From Dallia pectoralis (lineage: Eukaryota; Chordata; Actinopteri; Esociformes; Umbridae): DNA of 64,000 bases. Location of the stretch: assembly GCA_029465975.1 (NCBI GenBank), contig CM055754.1:9771929-9835928 (forward strand), in the 5' to 3' direction. The notes under the pieces were generated by a model that saw only the letters and a list, made by a program, of their open reading frames with translations, searched no databases and was not told the DNA's origin. How positions within the stretch are numbered: the first letter of the stretch is position 1; each line of letters begins with the position of its first letter. Below, piece by piece: positions 53,239 through 59,880 of this stretch. The position numbers and the translations under genes were made by a program.

Positions 53239-54908
53239 TTTTTGTATAAATGAAATTAGATTTAGATTCAACAGCGCAAAGAAATGCAGTTTGTATCCAC
53301 CAGAAGTTCAAAAGAGCAGTGCATAAAGATATGTACAGTGACAGGATGTGCAATTGAAATATATAAGTAAATGTGCAGGTATTCCATTTAACAATGTAAA
53401 AAAAATTCAAATGTGCATAGGGCAAACTAGCAGAGAACATCTGTGCAAGTGGTGAATGCATAGTACAAACATTAAGCCTTGTGCAAATGGCAAATATAAA
53501 TATAGGCTAGTTGTGTGCAGGGCAAGAGGTAGCAATGAAGAGTAAAACTGTACGCTTTGTGCAAATGGCAGATACAAATAAATTAGGTAGCAGTGTGCAT
53601 GCAAGGTTACTGATATACATATAGTATATTCAAGGTATTGTCATAACTATGTGTAGTCAGTAATTGGTAAAAGGACTGAAAATGTGCATTTCACTGTCAG
53701 TATACATCTGTTTCATTCATTTTCGCGTACATGCTTTCAGCGAACAGATGACAGTCATCACGAATTAGCAGAGTTTTGAGTAAACTAGGCATTTCTGGAT
53801 GCTTTTGGCTAGGGATGACAACCCAGGTCTCTGTGTGTTAGCTAGTTTCTGTCTATAGCCTACTCAAGGGCGTCTGGCAAGGCGTTCTGTAACCGTCTGA
53901 CATGGTGCCTAGCTGGACAGGGTGGTGCAAATCCAGTATTCATGGGCCAATCTCTTTGCCAGTGGGGAGATTTCTCAAAGCTGAAGAAACGTTTCCATGA
54001 AAGTATGCTACAGGAATTCAATGCACATTTCTCACTAATCCCCCACTAATCTTCAGACAGACTTAATGCAGTTAGCCTTAGCTTACTGATGTTTTGTCTG
54101 GCGCATCATATGTCACTATAAAACGGAGAGCTCAACTAATGTATAGCTGTCTTAAAAGCTGTATATTCACAGTCAGCAAGTACACATTTAGATGACTTGT
54201 CAAACTTGAAAGGGAAGTATTCTTAAAGAGAGTAAGAACATCAATAAGTCGCCCAGACATTAAGAATGTTACGTGAACAACAACCAACAAGCAGTCCTGC
54301 TCATTAGCAAACAATCCCGATTGACTAAAGTATTAAATCACCCAAATGTGTACGTCTAGTGTATAGTCTACATCGGCATACGTGTGGGCAAGTGAAAGCA
54401 AATGTTCTATCGGAGTTTCAACTTAAATTTAATAATTATATTGAAGCCTCAACTACCGGTCATCTGAAAAGTGATGCAGACAACCATACATCCTACTCAT
54501 TGTCACGGAACTGGGCCTGCTCAATGAGTTATAGCTAGGAAATGTGACATAGGCTGTTATTCAAAAACAATATGGTCCTATGGTCTACTTTCTCAAGTAA
54601 ATATTGTTGACAAGAATGCCAGATTTTGGTAGTAGGAAATAAGACGCTAAATCTTGCCCAGATGCGATATGATTTGTCTAAATGTGGTGCATTACACAGC
54701 CTGTCGGGGTATGGTTATATGTAAAATATGGTGTTGGTCGTTTCAAAGTGAGGCAAGAGAAACACAGCGCGGGCACGATTAATAATTAATAAAATACAAG
54801 TAGACTTACGAGTAAACTTTCCAAGTTAATCGCTGATCTTGGATCTTTGATCATGGCCTCCAGCTTTTTCAACCGGTTTTCCATCCTTCTCTCTGCACCG
54901 AGCGACAT
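11806..54908 (-). CDS. rock2a: rock2 (probably rock2a): Rho-associated coiled-coil Ser/Thr kinase 2, complete, about 1382 aa
   Basis: Thirty-one coding exons plus a probable stop-only exon were assembled with consistent phases. They total 4146 nt before the stop; human ROCK2 has 1388 aa. Domain order: kinase 1 to about 405, coiled coil about 430-1120 with the Rho-binding segment near 980-1050, then a PH domain split by a C1 zinc finger. RhoA-GTP binding relieves autoinhibition, and the kinase phosphorylates myosin light chain, MYPT1 and LIMK at the actomyosin cortex. ROCK2 rather than ROCK1 is supported by ARSIAEEQYSDLEKEK, the CHKDHMDKKEEIIAPC zinc-finger end and KKPPAPDHFARSSPRASMK. The N-terminus (MSLGAERRMENRLKKLE) and LCCAFQDD in the kinase domain match my memory of fish rock2a, so the paralogue call is less sure than the family call. 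Start ATG 54906-54908 has A at -3; Met9 is a good alternative start. Intron 1 is 24 kb. Confidence 0.95.
12345..12700 (+). mobile_element. LINE reverse-transcriptase fragment (L2/Maui-like), dead
   Basis: IIKFANDTT resembles the FADD box of fish LINE polymerases. LRRLKEFGMAP followed by ESILSGCMESWYGNW matches the downstream pol segment. Stops and frame changes break it. It lies in rock2 intron 30. About 220 bp of it recur almost unchanged at 34510-34715. Confidence 0.75.
12715..12917. mobile_element. hAT-type MITE with about 50-bp inverted repeats
   Basis: The ends are CACGGGTGTCAAACCGG and its counterpart CCGGTTTGACATCCCTG. The match continues through ggggggcctagtgtatgcagg for about 50 bp. 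The 8-bp target duplication atttacat is present at 707-714 and 918-925 of the 12-kb block (12707-12714, 12918-12925). No coding capacity. Confidence 0.93.
13274..15351 (+). pseudogene. Tc1-like transposase (family A, copy 1), frameshifted and split
   Basis: The fragments are MGKKGDLSNFERGMVVGARR with the helix-turn-helix SISQSAQLLGFSRTTISRVY (from 13274), RHSDGRVRIWRKQNEN and GGVMVWGMFSW (13756-13920), and, after the insert, YFQQDNAPCHKAR with the second catalytic Asp and SPDLNPIEHLWDVV with the Glu, ending GGQTQY at 15351. Frameshifts after GEKMPC and internal stops (LSKLI... region 13475-13750) precede the insertion, so it is dead in several ways. Confidence 0.92.
13922..14983. mobile_element. 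unclassified insertion of about 1.06 kb inside Tc1 family A copy 1
   Basis: The transposase sequence breaks after catcgtttaa at 13921 and resumes at ctggccatgtcc near 14983; the other copy at 51.7-53.2 kb has only about 25 bases there. TTAA stands at 13918-13921 and again at 14947-14950, which could indicate a piggyBac-type insertion. However, the sequence after the second TTAA is still foreign, and no convincing inverted repeat was found. A short acidic frame (MDGEAAEENVGANWDDSY) starts at 14891. Confidence 0.5.
15386..17773 (+). mobile_element. Tc1-like element, family B copy 1, interrupted by a hAT remnant
   Basis: The left end (tagtgcatagaacaggtcta) and right end (tgtagacttttcatatctactg) match the ends of copy 2 at 34857-35892 in inverted orientation. 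TA is at 15384-15385 and 17774-17775. Transposase pieces include RDVIVERYQSGKGYTRIS before the insert; ALDISWNTVKTVIIKWLKYG, RYAWCKNNTAHHPKNTIPP and SIMLWGCFF after it; and a decayed C-terminus to about 17620. Many stops are present. Confidence 0.85.
15828..16937 (+). mobile_element. hAT-derived insert (ZNF862-like N-terminal fragment) within Tc1 family B copy 1
   Basis: Foreign sequence separates the transposase halves ISN... and ALDIS. Read inward from the right, its end is CAGGGCTCCAGACTAAC, a hAT-style terminus. Related gcaccggtgcacc/gtgcacc motifs lie near both ends, but the left terminus is degenerate and I could not find a clean 8-bp duplication. An open frame at 16308-16496 has an acidic start, then TYTFRKDWLDQFPWLRF. 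This resembles the N-terminus of ZNF862/KIAA1586-type hAT proteins. Confidence 0.65.
18720..19465 (-). other. rock2a intron 26, proximal part, nothing recognised
   Basis: AT-rich intron sequence with no transposon terminus, exon or RNA gene that I could support. Confidence 0.5.
19466..20826 (-). mobile_element. hAT element remnant with a second hAT fragment inside
   Basis: The terminal inverted repeats are CAGGGTATATGCAGG at 19466 and, read inward from 20826, CAGGGTATCCGCGGGG, followed by related tracts of gtcttgaaaag/aataccttttcaag. Inside on the minus strand (about 20390-20520) lies AGQFVLMFDESLNQSTKTKQ, a hAT transposase core motif. A clear 8-bp duplication was not found. Confidence 0.7.
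19886..20246 (-). pseudogene. BED-finger N-terminus of a second, nested hAT transposase
   Basis: A minus-strand frame contains MAESAKLVRPKSSKVWEHF, then CVNCKIC and HLKWKH, a C2-H2 BED finger of hAT transposases. It lies next to a terminus reading TAGGGCTGCAACAACGAATC on the minus strand from about 20246. The rest of the transposase and the other terminus are missing. Confidence 0.75.
21949..22070. repeat. 40-bp tandem repeat, 3 copies
   Basis: Units beginning ggttatgcaa start at 21961, 22001 and 22041 with exactly 40-base spacing and a few substitutions. Confidence 0.9.
22081..22360. repeat. 56-bp tandem repeat, 5 copies
   Basis: Units beginning agatgtatc start at 22081, 22137, 22193, 22249 and 22305, each 56 bases and almost identical. 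The array ends in the palindrome gttggacattagatgtccaac. There are no variable spacers, so this is not a CRISPR array. Confidence 0.95.
22424..22518. repeat. direct repeat of about 34 bp, period 61
   Basis: The segment gctaaagggtcttgtccatc with its continuation to gggattatt is repeated about 61 bases downstream, near the right end of the Harbinger-like element. Confidence 0.85.
23518..23833. repeat. minisatellite of 73-84 bp units that copies the rock2a exon 25 donor
   Basis: Units with ggttgctactaa followed by gcctgcatgtccat start at 23563, 23636, 23720 and 23794. The last unit is the real 3' edge of exon 25: read on the minus strand, ATGGACATGCAGGCA then gttagt. The earlier units lie in intron 25 and carry near-copies of the exon edge and donor. 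Confidence 0.9.
23807..28154 (-). CDS. rock2a: rock2a exons 10-25: coiled coil and Rho-binding segment
   Basis: The exons are 28091-28154, 27804-27815, 27587-27675, 27409-27457, 27182-27317, 27010-27101, 26408-26654, 26216-26322, 25942-26098, 25480-25825, 25316-25385, 25104-25207, 24682-24868, 24329-24422, 24103-24197 and 23807-23998 (about residues 406-1086). The translation is rich in Glu, Lys, Leu and Gln with heptad spacing, as in the long ROCK rod. ERTLKTQAVNKLAEIMNRK spans the exon 24/25 joint and is the conserved core of the Rho-binding region. Exon 11 is only 12 nt. The exon 22/23 joint reads ISL-LEEAN, one residue longer than the human segment as I recall it. Exon 25 has a few extra residues (VRAAGS) before RGNDTDVRRKE. 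Confidence 0.95.
27804..27815 (-). CDS. rock2a: rock2a 12-nt microexon (DGVV)
   Basis: A 12-base exon encodes Asp-Gly-Val-Val between a ctgttgcag acceptor and a perfect gtaagt donor. Exon 10 ends and exon 12 begins in phase 0, so inclusion or skipping both keep the frame. It falls where the kinase extension passes into the coiled coil. Its inclusion is inferred from splice signals only. Confidence 0.65.
28388..30813 (-). CDS. rock2a: rock2a exons 2-9: kinase domain and C-terminal kinase extension
   Basis: The exons are 30732-30813, 30534-30634, 29797-29934, 29421-29681, 29112-29256, 28827-28965, 28631-28722 and 28388-28547 (residues 34-405). The catalytic features are complete: glycine loop GRGAFGEV (85-92), the VAIK-equivalent YAMK with Lys107, HRD with Asp200, DFG (218-220), the GTPDYISPE activation end (238-246), and the AGC-kinase tail FVGNQLPFVGFTYF. 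The motif usually LFYAFQDD in ROCKs reads LCCAFQDD here (141-148). The eight exons lie within 2.4 kb with short introns, in contrast to the huge intron 1. Confidence 0.96.
30814..34509 (-). other. rock2a intron 1, exon-2-proximal 3.7 kb, nothing recognised
   Basis: The sequence is AT-rich. No transposon ends, coding similarity or RNA gene could be supported; the scattered frames of 60-100 codons look like chance. Confidence 0.5.
34510..34856 (+). mobile_element. second copy of the LINE-derived segment
   Basis: About 220 bases match 12450-12670 almost exactly. They are followed by a shorter version of the same tail (ctgaaagcatttgacctgtc, then the cgtatgttcc region) seen at 12970-13123. The sequence ends in taata, immediately before a Tc1-like element. 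Confidence 0.8.
34857..35892 (+). mobile_element. Tc1-like element, family B copy 2 (degenerate)
   Basis: The left end tagtggatataaaaagtc and right end tatatccactg are inverted relatives. Internal transposase pieces are HNSKRYAWHKNNTAHHLKNT, SIMLWASFSSAG and WGDLKRAEHRR, all out of frame with one another. The first base after the flanking TA appears changed or lost. Confidence 0.85.
35893..36882. other. rock2a intron 1 stretch, no gene recognised
   Basis: It includes a GC-richer patch at 36190-36370 with repeated gaagcgtg/gcgtctc words that looks like a dispersed fish repeat, but no termini were found. Confidence 0.4.
36971..37085. repeat. imperfect inverted repeat of about 34 bp arms within a LINE-like tail
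   Basis: The left arm gggttgatgcgcagtggcta pairs with the right arm ending gccactgtgcatcaaccc. The arms are separated by about 45 bases. The surrounding text (ccgagccactg, ctgctgatgtaaaa) resembles the 3' tail of a repeat common in salmonid and pike genomes. Confidence 0.7.
37230..37430 (+). mobile_element. LINE reverse-transcriptase fragment
   Basis: LNTSFPQGCVLNPLLYL matches the PQGCVLSPLL box of LINE polymerases. After a frameshift, DDTTVVGLIRNNNKAD gives the FADD-box neighbourhood. Only about 200 bases survive. Confidence 0.8.
38715..39925 (+). pseudogene. Tc1-like element, family C, degenerate transposase
   Basis: The left flank aagtgaatacacccctc is a typical Tc1 end. MAPHGKDISEDLEKIIVALHKDG starts at 38945, with YKKIAKTL and AKTIQRFN after it. 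Later pieces are DYWNHVLWSEETKINVFGSDG (first catalytic Asp) and MHKRVKAVLENIGGHK near the C-terminus at about 39875-39920. Many frameshifts and an internal deletion are present. The right end was not located. Confidence 0.8.
39985..40620 (+). pseudogene. Tc1/mariner-like transposase remnant, family D
   Basis: FLLQEDNDQIHKYKLYKS and IMEWPEQSTNLNPV (40270-40420) carry the second-Asp and pre-Glu motifs. The sequence is distinct from family C, which lies directly upstream. Ends were not found. Confidence 0.6.
40621..41957. other. rock2a intron 1 stretch, nothing recognised
   Basis: AT-rich sequence without recognisable coding, RNA or transposon termini. Confidence 0.45.
41958..42971. mobile_element. 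non-autonomous hAT element (1014 bp)
   Basis: It starts TAGGGATTCACAATATTTG and ends CGTGCATCCCTA, with ggccgatatc/gccgataccgat repeats near both ends. The 8-bp duplication attggagc is exact (41950-41957, 42972-42979). I recognised no transposase. Confidence 0.93.
43423..44337 (+). mobile_element. hAT element remnant, left member of an inverted pair
   Basis: The left end is TAGGGCTGTGCAATTAA and the right end is GAGCAGCCCTA. A broken + strand transposase remains: FKKLVNILHYRY near 43640, then EYFATTTNMWESYTTELLISL near 43745-43810. The remainder is deleted. Confidence 0.82.
44506..45115. mobile_element. MITE-like insertion inside the right-hand hAT
   Basis: The inverted ends are CAGGGTCCGTGTTAAC and, inverted, CAGGGTTCAACGTAAA. 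Both sides hold ggcccgg/gggccagtaaaa motifs. The 8-bp flanks do not match clearly, so the boundaries are tentative. Confidence 0.6.
45293..45724 (-). pseudogene. BED zinc-finger hAT transposase, N-terminal fragment
   Basis: The frame begins MAEGEKHNLVNKKGRLNSVV at 45724. A BED finger with CKIC and HLKINHK is followed by KFTDAVAYFLAKDMCPI, the start of the hAT core. The frame stops at 45293, and the catalytic part is absent. This 144-codon frame is open and in phase, so decay here is mainly truncation. Confidence 0.85.
46178..48268 (+). mobile_element. hAT element inserted in the leader of Tc1 family E
   Basis: The ends are TAGGGCTGAACGATATT and CAATATCGTGCAGCCCTA. The 8-bp flanks are attagctt and atcagctt (one mismatch). 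+ strand transposase fragments include a BED finger (VLCLECYK...TNLSDHLKRHPK, about 46560-46660) and, after the nested element, ITFYIAIDMLPLNTVTKEGFKK and YYAATTDLWSSRTTEPYMSL (about 47940-48170). Frameshifts inactivate it. Confidence 0.9.
46717..47886 (+). mobile_element. second hAT nested inside the first
   Basis: The ends are TAGGGGTGTGCGATATATATC and ATATTGCACACCCCTA. The 8-bp duplication tgtgacac is exact (46709-46716, 47887-47894). It keeps pieces of its own transposase (SKKVPYDRKIDRRQDLINAV, NYVARDMVPIEAVE near 47180-47280; LHFAATTDLWSSRTSEP near 47410-47465), so it is a deleted autonomous element and not a simple MITE. Confidence 0.93.
48291..49290 (+). pseudogene. Tc1-like transposase (family E), inactivated
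   Basis: It starts MAKPKDLSNDVRDLFAELHRL at 48291, only 22 bases after the nested hAT. RTVRNQARTIQNNLDNDLKAAG, the first catalytic region near QMRPKLSYL/WSDETKIEL, VFQRDNDPKHTAKATNERLK (second Asp) and SPDLNPIENLCRGLK (Glu) are recognisable. Several stops (for example after HRLEWAIRQ and in the IML-G motif) and frameshifts are present. The C-terminal half is open from 48915 to 49451. Confidence 0.88.
49481..50001. other. rock2a intron 1 stretch, nothing recognised
   Basis: No coding or repeat terminus was seen. Confidence 0.4.
50002..50937. mobile_element. non-autonomous hAT element (936 bp)
   Basis: The ends are TAGGGATGCAAATTATCG and CGTTTACATCCCTA, with cgattaa repeats inward. The flanks are ttatgaac and ttatgaat (7 of 8). 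A block at 50110-50700 rich in cgatat words may be yet another inserted repeat. Confidence 0.88.
50938..51660. other. rock2a intron 1 stretch, nothing recognised
   Basis: There are only low-complexity patches (tgcatgcattgtatgtgcatg near 51630-51655) next to the following Tc1-like element. Confidence 0.4.
51661..53201 (+). mobile_element. Tc1-like element, family A copy 2, interrupted by a MITE
   Basis: It starts CACTCACCTAAAGGATT after a TA and ends ctttaggtgag, where a (TA)n run begins. Removing the MITE at 52662-52974 leaves about 1.2 kb, in line with the family. Confidence 0.92.
52662..52974. mobile_element. hAT-type MITE inserted in the transposase just before its catalytic Glu
   Basis: The ends are CAGGGGTGGGCAAACTC and GTTTGCCCACCCCTG. 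The flanks are ctataaag and ctatagag (7 of 8). It interrupts the codons of DLNPIEHLW. Confidence 0.93.
53202..53243. repeat. (TA)n followed by poly(T)
   Basis: Alternating TA for about 28 bases, then about 13 T, directly at the right end of Tc1 family A copy 2. Confidence 0.95.
53244..54809 (-). other. rock2a intron 1, exon-1-proximal part
   Basis: The region 53250-53600 has loosely repeated gtgcaaatggca/gtgtgca words and may be an old repeat tail. Otherwise no feature was recognised. Intronic regulatory elements near exon 1 are likely but cannot be seen without conservation data. Confidence 0.4.
54810..54908 (-). CDS. rock2a: rock2a exon 1 (residues 1-33)
   Basis: The exon opens at ATG 54908 and ends at a perfect gtaagt donor (54804-54809). 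It encodes the N-terminal lead-in helix with KKLEAMIKDPRSAIN, equivalent to the segment before the kinase fold in ROCK2 that helps dimerisation. It lies 24 kb from exon 2 and is the only coding exon on that side of the transposon-rich intron. Confidence 0.93.
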
Positions 54909-55350
54909 ATTCGCGATGTATTAATGCCCGTTTCTTTTACATATAAAACCAGTCGTATGAGAACTCTGGGTATACATGGGACACTGTATTTTTTCTTAGG
55001 CAGTGACCGTGGGCCTAGCAGCCTCCGACTCAATAGCAGTGTCCTCAATGAAGGAAAGAATAGAATCCACCGTAAAGAGAAGCGCTGCTCCACAAACGTG
55101 CCAGTCAGTAGGGCCAGTAATTAGTTTCACCCAAACCGAGATAGACATGTATAGAACTTTTAATCCATTTGAATGTTTTCTGTGATCCACACGGCGATTA
55201 AGTCTGAATTGTGAAAAGTATCGGAGACAGGGCGTTTTCTTTGCCCCCCTCCCCTTCTCTCTTCTCCTTTTGGGCGCACTGTAGGGCTTTGCTTCAATTT
55301 CAAAAATGTGTTTTGAAAACAGCCCACAACGTTCAAAATCCAACCCAAGA
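54909..55350 (-). promoter_or_regulatory. rock2a: rock2a 5' UTR and probable promoter region
   Basis: This is the sequence directly upstream of the rock2a ATG. It has scattered CpGs but no clear island, and no clear TATA box. The ATG context (cgcgaat before ATG) has A at -3. The transcription start cannot be placed. No divergent gene was recognised on the + strand. Confidence 0.4.
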
Positions 55351-56040
55351 AACTCTCAAATTACATTGAGTGTGTGTGTCCCAGGCAAACTAAAATGTCT
55401 ATCGTCCTGGCACGACAAACGGTATGAAAAACGATACACAACCAGAACGGGTCTTCTCATTATACCTACAGTTGAACTATTTGGTTTTTATCCGTGCAAG
55501 ACCCAAAAAATAAGGTTTCTCGGAAAGGTGGATTCTCCGTCGTACTCTACTTACAGAGCATAAACATACAGACATAGTCGCCTCATTTACCCATAAACCT
55601 AGTCGCGAAGGGTGTGTTCATGTCGCTCTTCCTGTTTCAAACCGTTTCCTTTGTCACAGAAACCGTTTACTCCTATCGTTCGTGAGTATCTCTCAACAGC
55701 GTTTAGGTTGTAAGTAAACCGGCTTTGACGTTGCAAAACGTTTTATTAAAAAAACTAAACGTTTTGAAACATAATTTGCATAACTGAATACTATTTAAGA
55801 AGCAACATAAAATACCATAGAGTATGTTAAGACCACTCCGCTAATTGTTCCAAAAAGTTATCCACACTCACAAGCGGCTAGTCTAATTAGTAATACGATT
55901 GAAACATTACTTCTACAACTAAACCGCACTAAGTCTGTTTAACTTGATTGCTCTAACAATTCAGAGGGTTTATTAATGCAATTATCGTAGTTTGAGTATA
56001 TGATTAAGCTGTATGTTATTACATGCCTAAAATATTACGT
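55351..56040. other. intergenic, upstream of rock2a, nothing recognised
   Basis: There is a short palindromic patch gcaaaacgttttattaaaaa / aaacgttttgaaac near 55730-55770. No coding feature. Confidence 0.4.
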
Positions 56041-56044
56041 TTAT

Positions 56045-56265
56045 GTTCAATTGGATTTAGGTCTGGGTTCTGGCTGGGCCATTCCAAAAACGTAATCTTC
56101 TTCTGGTAAAGCCATGCTTTTCTGCATTTGGATGTGAGCTTTGGGTTGTTGTCGTGCTGAAAGGTGAACTTCATCTAACCGAAGCCTGAAACTATTGTGT
56201 GCCAAAAATGCATGGTATCTGGAATTGTACCTAATTCCCTCCACCCTGACTAAGGCATGCTGCCA
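56045..56265 (-). pseudogene. Tc1-like transposase fragment (family B type)
   Basis: The minus-strand reading ALVRVEGIRYNSRYHAFLAHN, then ARQQPKAHIQMQKSM and the codons for MAQPEPRPKSN, corresponds to the middle of the family B transposase (compare QALVRV at 35460-35495). Both ends are missing. Confidence 0.75.
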
Positions 56266-56639
56266 CCAATTTCCATTTCCACTCCCTGGCCCCCGCCGCC
56301 CAGGTCCTAAACTCCAGCGCAAAATCCTGGACGCTCCAAGCCCCCTGCCTCAAGTGGAAAAGACACTTGCCTGCCTCCCAGCCCTCGGTAAGTTGGTTGG
56401 AAATGGAAACACCTCATAGCTATCCAGGATAAGTTTGGTTAAGCAATAAAAGTGGGGTGCACTTCATGTTTTCCGGTGAGTCCTTTTGCGGAATGCAAAA
56501 GTTTAGCTAATTAGTTGGGGTATTGTAGTCACTGGGAAATGTCATCTCTTTTCTGAGAATTGTTTTAATTTCACATTTTGTGTAAGTGAGTGCAGTTTGT
56601 TTCTTAGGCCATAGCTGTTTTAATGTTGGTTGTTATAAA

Positions 56640-56776
56640 TCGCAATTGTGCAATTTGCTTTCATTACAGTCTATGTTTTTCGTTCGGTGATTGTTTTGTT
56701 TATAAATAAAACTTTTTGAACTCTATTCCGCTCTGCATCTGGCTTTTTCCCTGCACTACACATTGGTTCGTGACAA
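56640..56776 (+). mobile_element. possible 3' end of an LTR
   Basis: AATAAA near 56707 is followed by ctctgcatctggctttttcc and an end in ggttcgtgaca. This resembles the R-U5 end of fish Ty3-type LTRs. No start or target duplication was found. Confidence 0.3.
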
Positions 56777-56849
56777 ATCTCAAAGTTTACAGCTCAAACG
56801 TTTTCCATTGGCATTACAGTCTTTGTTGTGCTTTGTTAGTGAAAGAGGT

Positions 56850-57735
56850 GATGTTCAGCTCCCACTTGAGGTCCCAGGAAGCGAAAGGACTTCACTGTGT
56901 TGATGGGGGAGCCCTCCAGGACAATGGGAAAAAGGTCAGCTGGGCTTATACTAGTCTACTCTCATCTCCACTGTCTTTAGAGCATTGGGCGCCAAGTTTT
57001 TGATACTGCAAAAGGACACCAGCCGGTTGATCATCAGAATGAGGGTGGTGTCATCTGCAAACTTCAGAAGTTTGACAGAGTGGTGACTGGATGTGCAGTT
57101 GTTGGTGTACAGAGAGATGAGGGGACAAGTCACAACCTTGAGGGGAGCCAGTGATAATGGTCAGAGGGTCTGATAGGTGTTTCCCAGACTTCACGTGTTG
57201 CCTCCTGTTGGATAGAAATTCTGTGATCTATTTACATGTTGACACGGGCACTCCCATTGTGGAGAGCTTGTCCTGGAGGAGGGCTGGTGTTATGGTGTTG
57301 AAAGTTGAACTGAAGTCCACAAACAGTGGATTTTGGCATATGTTCCAGGGGAGTCAAGATGCTGGAGAATGAAGTGGAGAGCCATGTTGATCGTGTCGTC
57401 CACAGACCTGTTGAATCTGTAGGAAAACTGCAATGGTTCAATTACTGGATCAGTGATGTCTTGAGGAGTGACAGCACCAGGCGCTCAAAGGACTTCATAA
57501 CCACAGAGGTCAGTATTTGGTCTGTAGTCAATTAGCCCTGTGATCTTTGGTTTCTTGGGGACTGGGATGATGGTTGATGATTTGAAGCAGGCTGGAATGC
57601 TGCATGACACTAATGTTTTATCGAAAATGTTTGTGAACACTGCAGATAGCTGGTCAGCACAGTGCTTGAGAGGGAAGGCAGAGACTCATCAGGATTCATC
57701 AGGACCAGCTGCCTTCCTTGGGGTTTGACTCTTGA
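56850..57735 (-). mobile_element. LINE (L2/CR1-like) reverse-transcriptase pseudogene
   Basis: On the minus strand, from right to left, are YRFNRSVDDTINMALHFILQ, LDSPGTYAKI, the SPQGCDLSP-like box, LLKFADDTTLILMINR (catalytic FADD, about 57020-57070) and then VEMRVD...INTVKSFRFLG. The order is that of a non-LTR polymerase. Frameshifts and stops throughout. Confidence 0.85.
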
Positions 57736-57866
57736 ATAGTCCCTCTCCAGTATAGAAAGACCCATAGTATATTCCGGAAAGGTGGTGATTGATTGTAGTC
57801 TCAGGGGAGGTGTCGATTGGAATGGATGATAAAGATAATAAGATAAGAAATTCTCCTGTTACCATG

Positions 57867-58182
57867 TGTCACGGATTTGTAGGCTGTTGAGCAGATGGAA
57901 CCAGGGAGAAAGGATAATCTCGTTTGTGTTATTTATTTCCTACCTAAACACAGGGGGGAAAAACAAATACAAAACACTGAACGGAAAACATACACTGAAT
58001 AAATAAAAGTGCGCAATATGCCGTATTCCACGCCTCCAGGCACGTAGGAACAGGCAGAAGGGGGGAGGGGCCACTCCTACAGGAGGTCAATGAAGGCGAG
58101 GACCGGCTATGGCTCTCTGTAGGCAGGGCACGCTACACCCCTAAAACCCCAGTGAAGAACACAAACCTCACCACTCGTGACA
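57867..58182 (-). mobile_element. solo LTR-like element (316 bp) with 5-bp target duplication
   Basis: It is bounded by TGTCACG and CGTGACA and flanked by ccatg on both sides (57862-57866, 58183-58187). An AATAAA on the minus strand near 57925 suggests minus orientation. It is short for an LTR, and no internal retroelement is present. Confidence 0.7.
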
Positions 58183-58827
58183 CCATGTTCGGTTCAACTT
58201 GTTGACCTTCATGGGGTTACATTTTACCTAAGAATCCTCTGGTGCAATATGGAATTCATAGGTGATTCAATAATGACAAGTTAGCCAGGCTCTGAGGCAG
58301 CAAAGCAGCTCCAAACCATTATGTCACCGCCTCCATGCTTCATGGTTGGTATAATGTTCTTCTGTTCTAAGGAGGTTTTTTACCAAATTTGACACCTGGC
58401 ATTATGGTCAATCTATTCCACTTTTTAATGCGCAGCACACAGTGATGTGATAGTTTTGGTTGTTATTTAGCGGTTGTCTTGAAAATGTCAGTTGTTTCCT
58501 GATTTTCATTTTTGAGAGAAGGGCAGGCTTCGGCGTTTGTCTTCACCTGTCTTTTAAGCTGCCATCCATCCCACCCACTTCACATTATTGTCCGGTCTCA
58601 TCATCACAGACACCTGATGCCCATTCCCTCATTAGTTGAGTATATAGGGTCCCCTGTGTTTGGTCATGTCTTTTTGTGGTATTGTTCTATGTTACATGTT
58701 CTGTGCTGTGTCTCCGAGGAGATAGTATTTTCATGCTTCTATACTTGAAGACAGATTTTTCCAGCTAAGTGACGCACTGGTTTATTTAGTATTGTGTGTA
58801 CTATTTCTTGCATTCTGGGTCACGAGA
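58183..58827. other. intergenic, possible decayed repeats
   Basis: Around 58290-58410 the text (ccaaaccattatgtcaccgc, catggttggtataatgttct) resembles a degenerate Tc1 segment. Around 58570-58690 (cacctgatgcccattccctc, gagtatatagggtc) it resembles an LTR U3/R region. Neither has termini that I could define. Confidence 0.35.
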
Positions 58828-59010
58828 GCAATCATGCTAATGAAGCTAACCTTTGCCAACAAGCTCCTTAAATGTAAATGACTGGAATGCTTCACGAACT
58901 ATAGCAATCATGCTAATAATGCTAACCTTTCTATTTGTCAAAATGACTGGTTGGCTGGAACGCTCCCCGAACAACAGCTAGCATGCTAATCATGCTTACA
59001 TGTGATTTTT
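58828..59010. repeat. degenerate tandem repeat, about 3 units
   Basis: Units with gcaatcatgctaat, gctaaccttt and atgactgg...aatgc/aacgct recur about every 70-85 bases. The third unit is partial (agcatgctaatcatgc). Confidence 0.65.
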
Positions 59011-59880
59011 TTGTATTAATCAATTAAAGCAGCAGTTCAAGAGACAAAGACCCAGCATCATTAGCATTAGACACTTTGTTTTATTTGGGGTCCAATTGAT
59101 TCAAGTTCAAGCTCTTACTCAGTCATTTTTTTTTATAAATCAAAGTGAAACCTTTTTAAGCTACTACAGAGTGATGCCATCTTGAATCCTGTTAGGTCTG
59201 AAAGACCATCAGTCCAAATTACAATTATTTAATAAACTAATACATATTAGGTCAATATGTACATGTACTTAAAAACGCCCCCTTCAGCCATTTTGTTTTA
59301 TATTCGTTTTTCCTAGATAAACATATGAAAAAACAGTAATTATACACATGTCAGTTCAAAAAGCAAGTGAATTGGACCAGCAGTTTGGGAAAAATTGTGT
59401 TGTGTACATTTTCCCCAAATCTGGACTGTACAAGACATTCCATTATGGCAAATCGTATGCGTCCCAGAGGCTTTTTTGTTTATCATGGGAAGTAAGGCAT
59501 GTATGCCAAAGGGCATCAATTTTTAACATATGGAGCAGCGGGGCTGATCCCAAACACACAGAAATTAAGGGGCAACTTCACCGAAAAAACATATTTTTTT
59601 CTCACTTATCGTGGTCACTTATGTAGTAGAAATGTGAAAGCATTTTTGAAATTTGTGCCTTCTAGGCAGAGAAAAAGATTAAAATGTGTTTATGGCTCAT
59701 GTGGATGAAATACACCAAATCCCAGAATGCCCTTGTTTCGCTGCTCTACGAATGCACTCCCAAGCCACGCCTACCGGCTCGAGAGGGCAGGCAGAAGGGA
59801 GGGCTAGCTACTAGCTAATTGACTGGAAAACAGAAGACACTGAAGACAGTTTCTTGATAAAGTAATTTAAATACTAGCCT

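Larger units (their letters stand above)
51807..53249 (+). pseudogene. Tc1-like transposase (family A, copy 2)
   Basis: MGKKGDLSNFERGMVVGARRA runs from 51807 to a frameshift after GEKMPC. RHSDGRIRIWRKQNEN, MVWGMFSW, SDGYFQQDNAPCHKAR and STDLNPI follow from 52290. After the MITE, EHLWDVVEWELRALDVHPTN continues from about 52976. The family stop after QTQY is lost (TAT TAC), so the last frame runs on to 53249. Confidence 0.9.

Noticed and set aside
54869..55343. ORFs across the rock2a upstream region, both strands
   Set aside because: They have no family similarity and overlap exon 1 in the wrong frame; probable chance frames in 5' flanking DNA.
56716..57728. Several + strand ORFs of 60-95 codons
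   Set aside because: They are shadows of the minus-strand LINE polymerase remnant.
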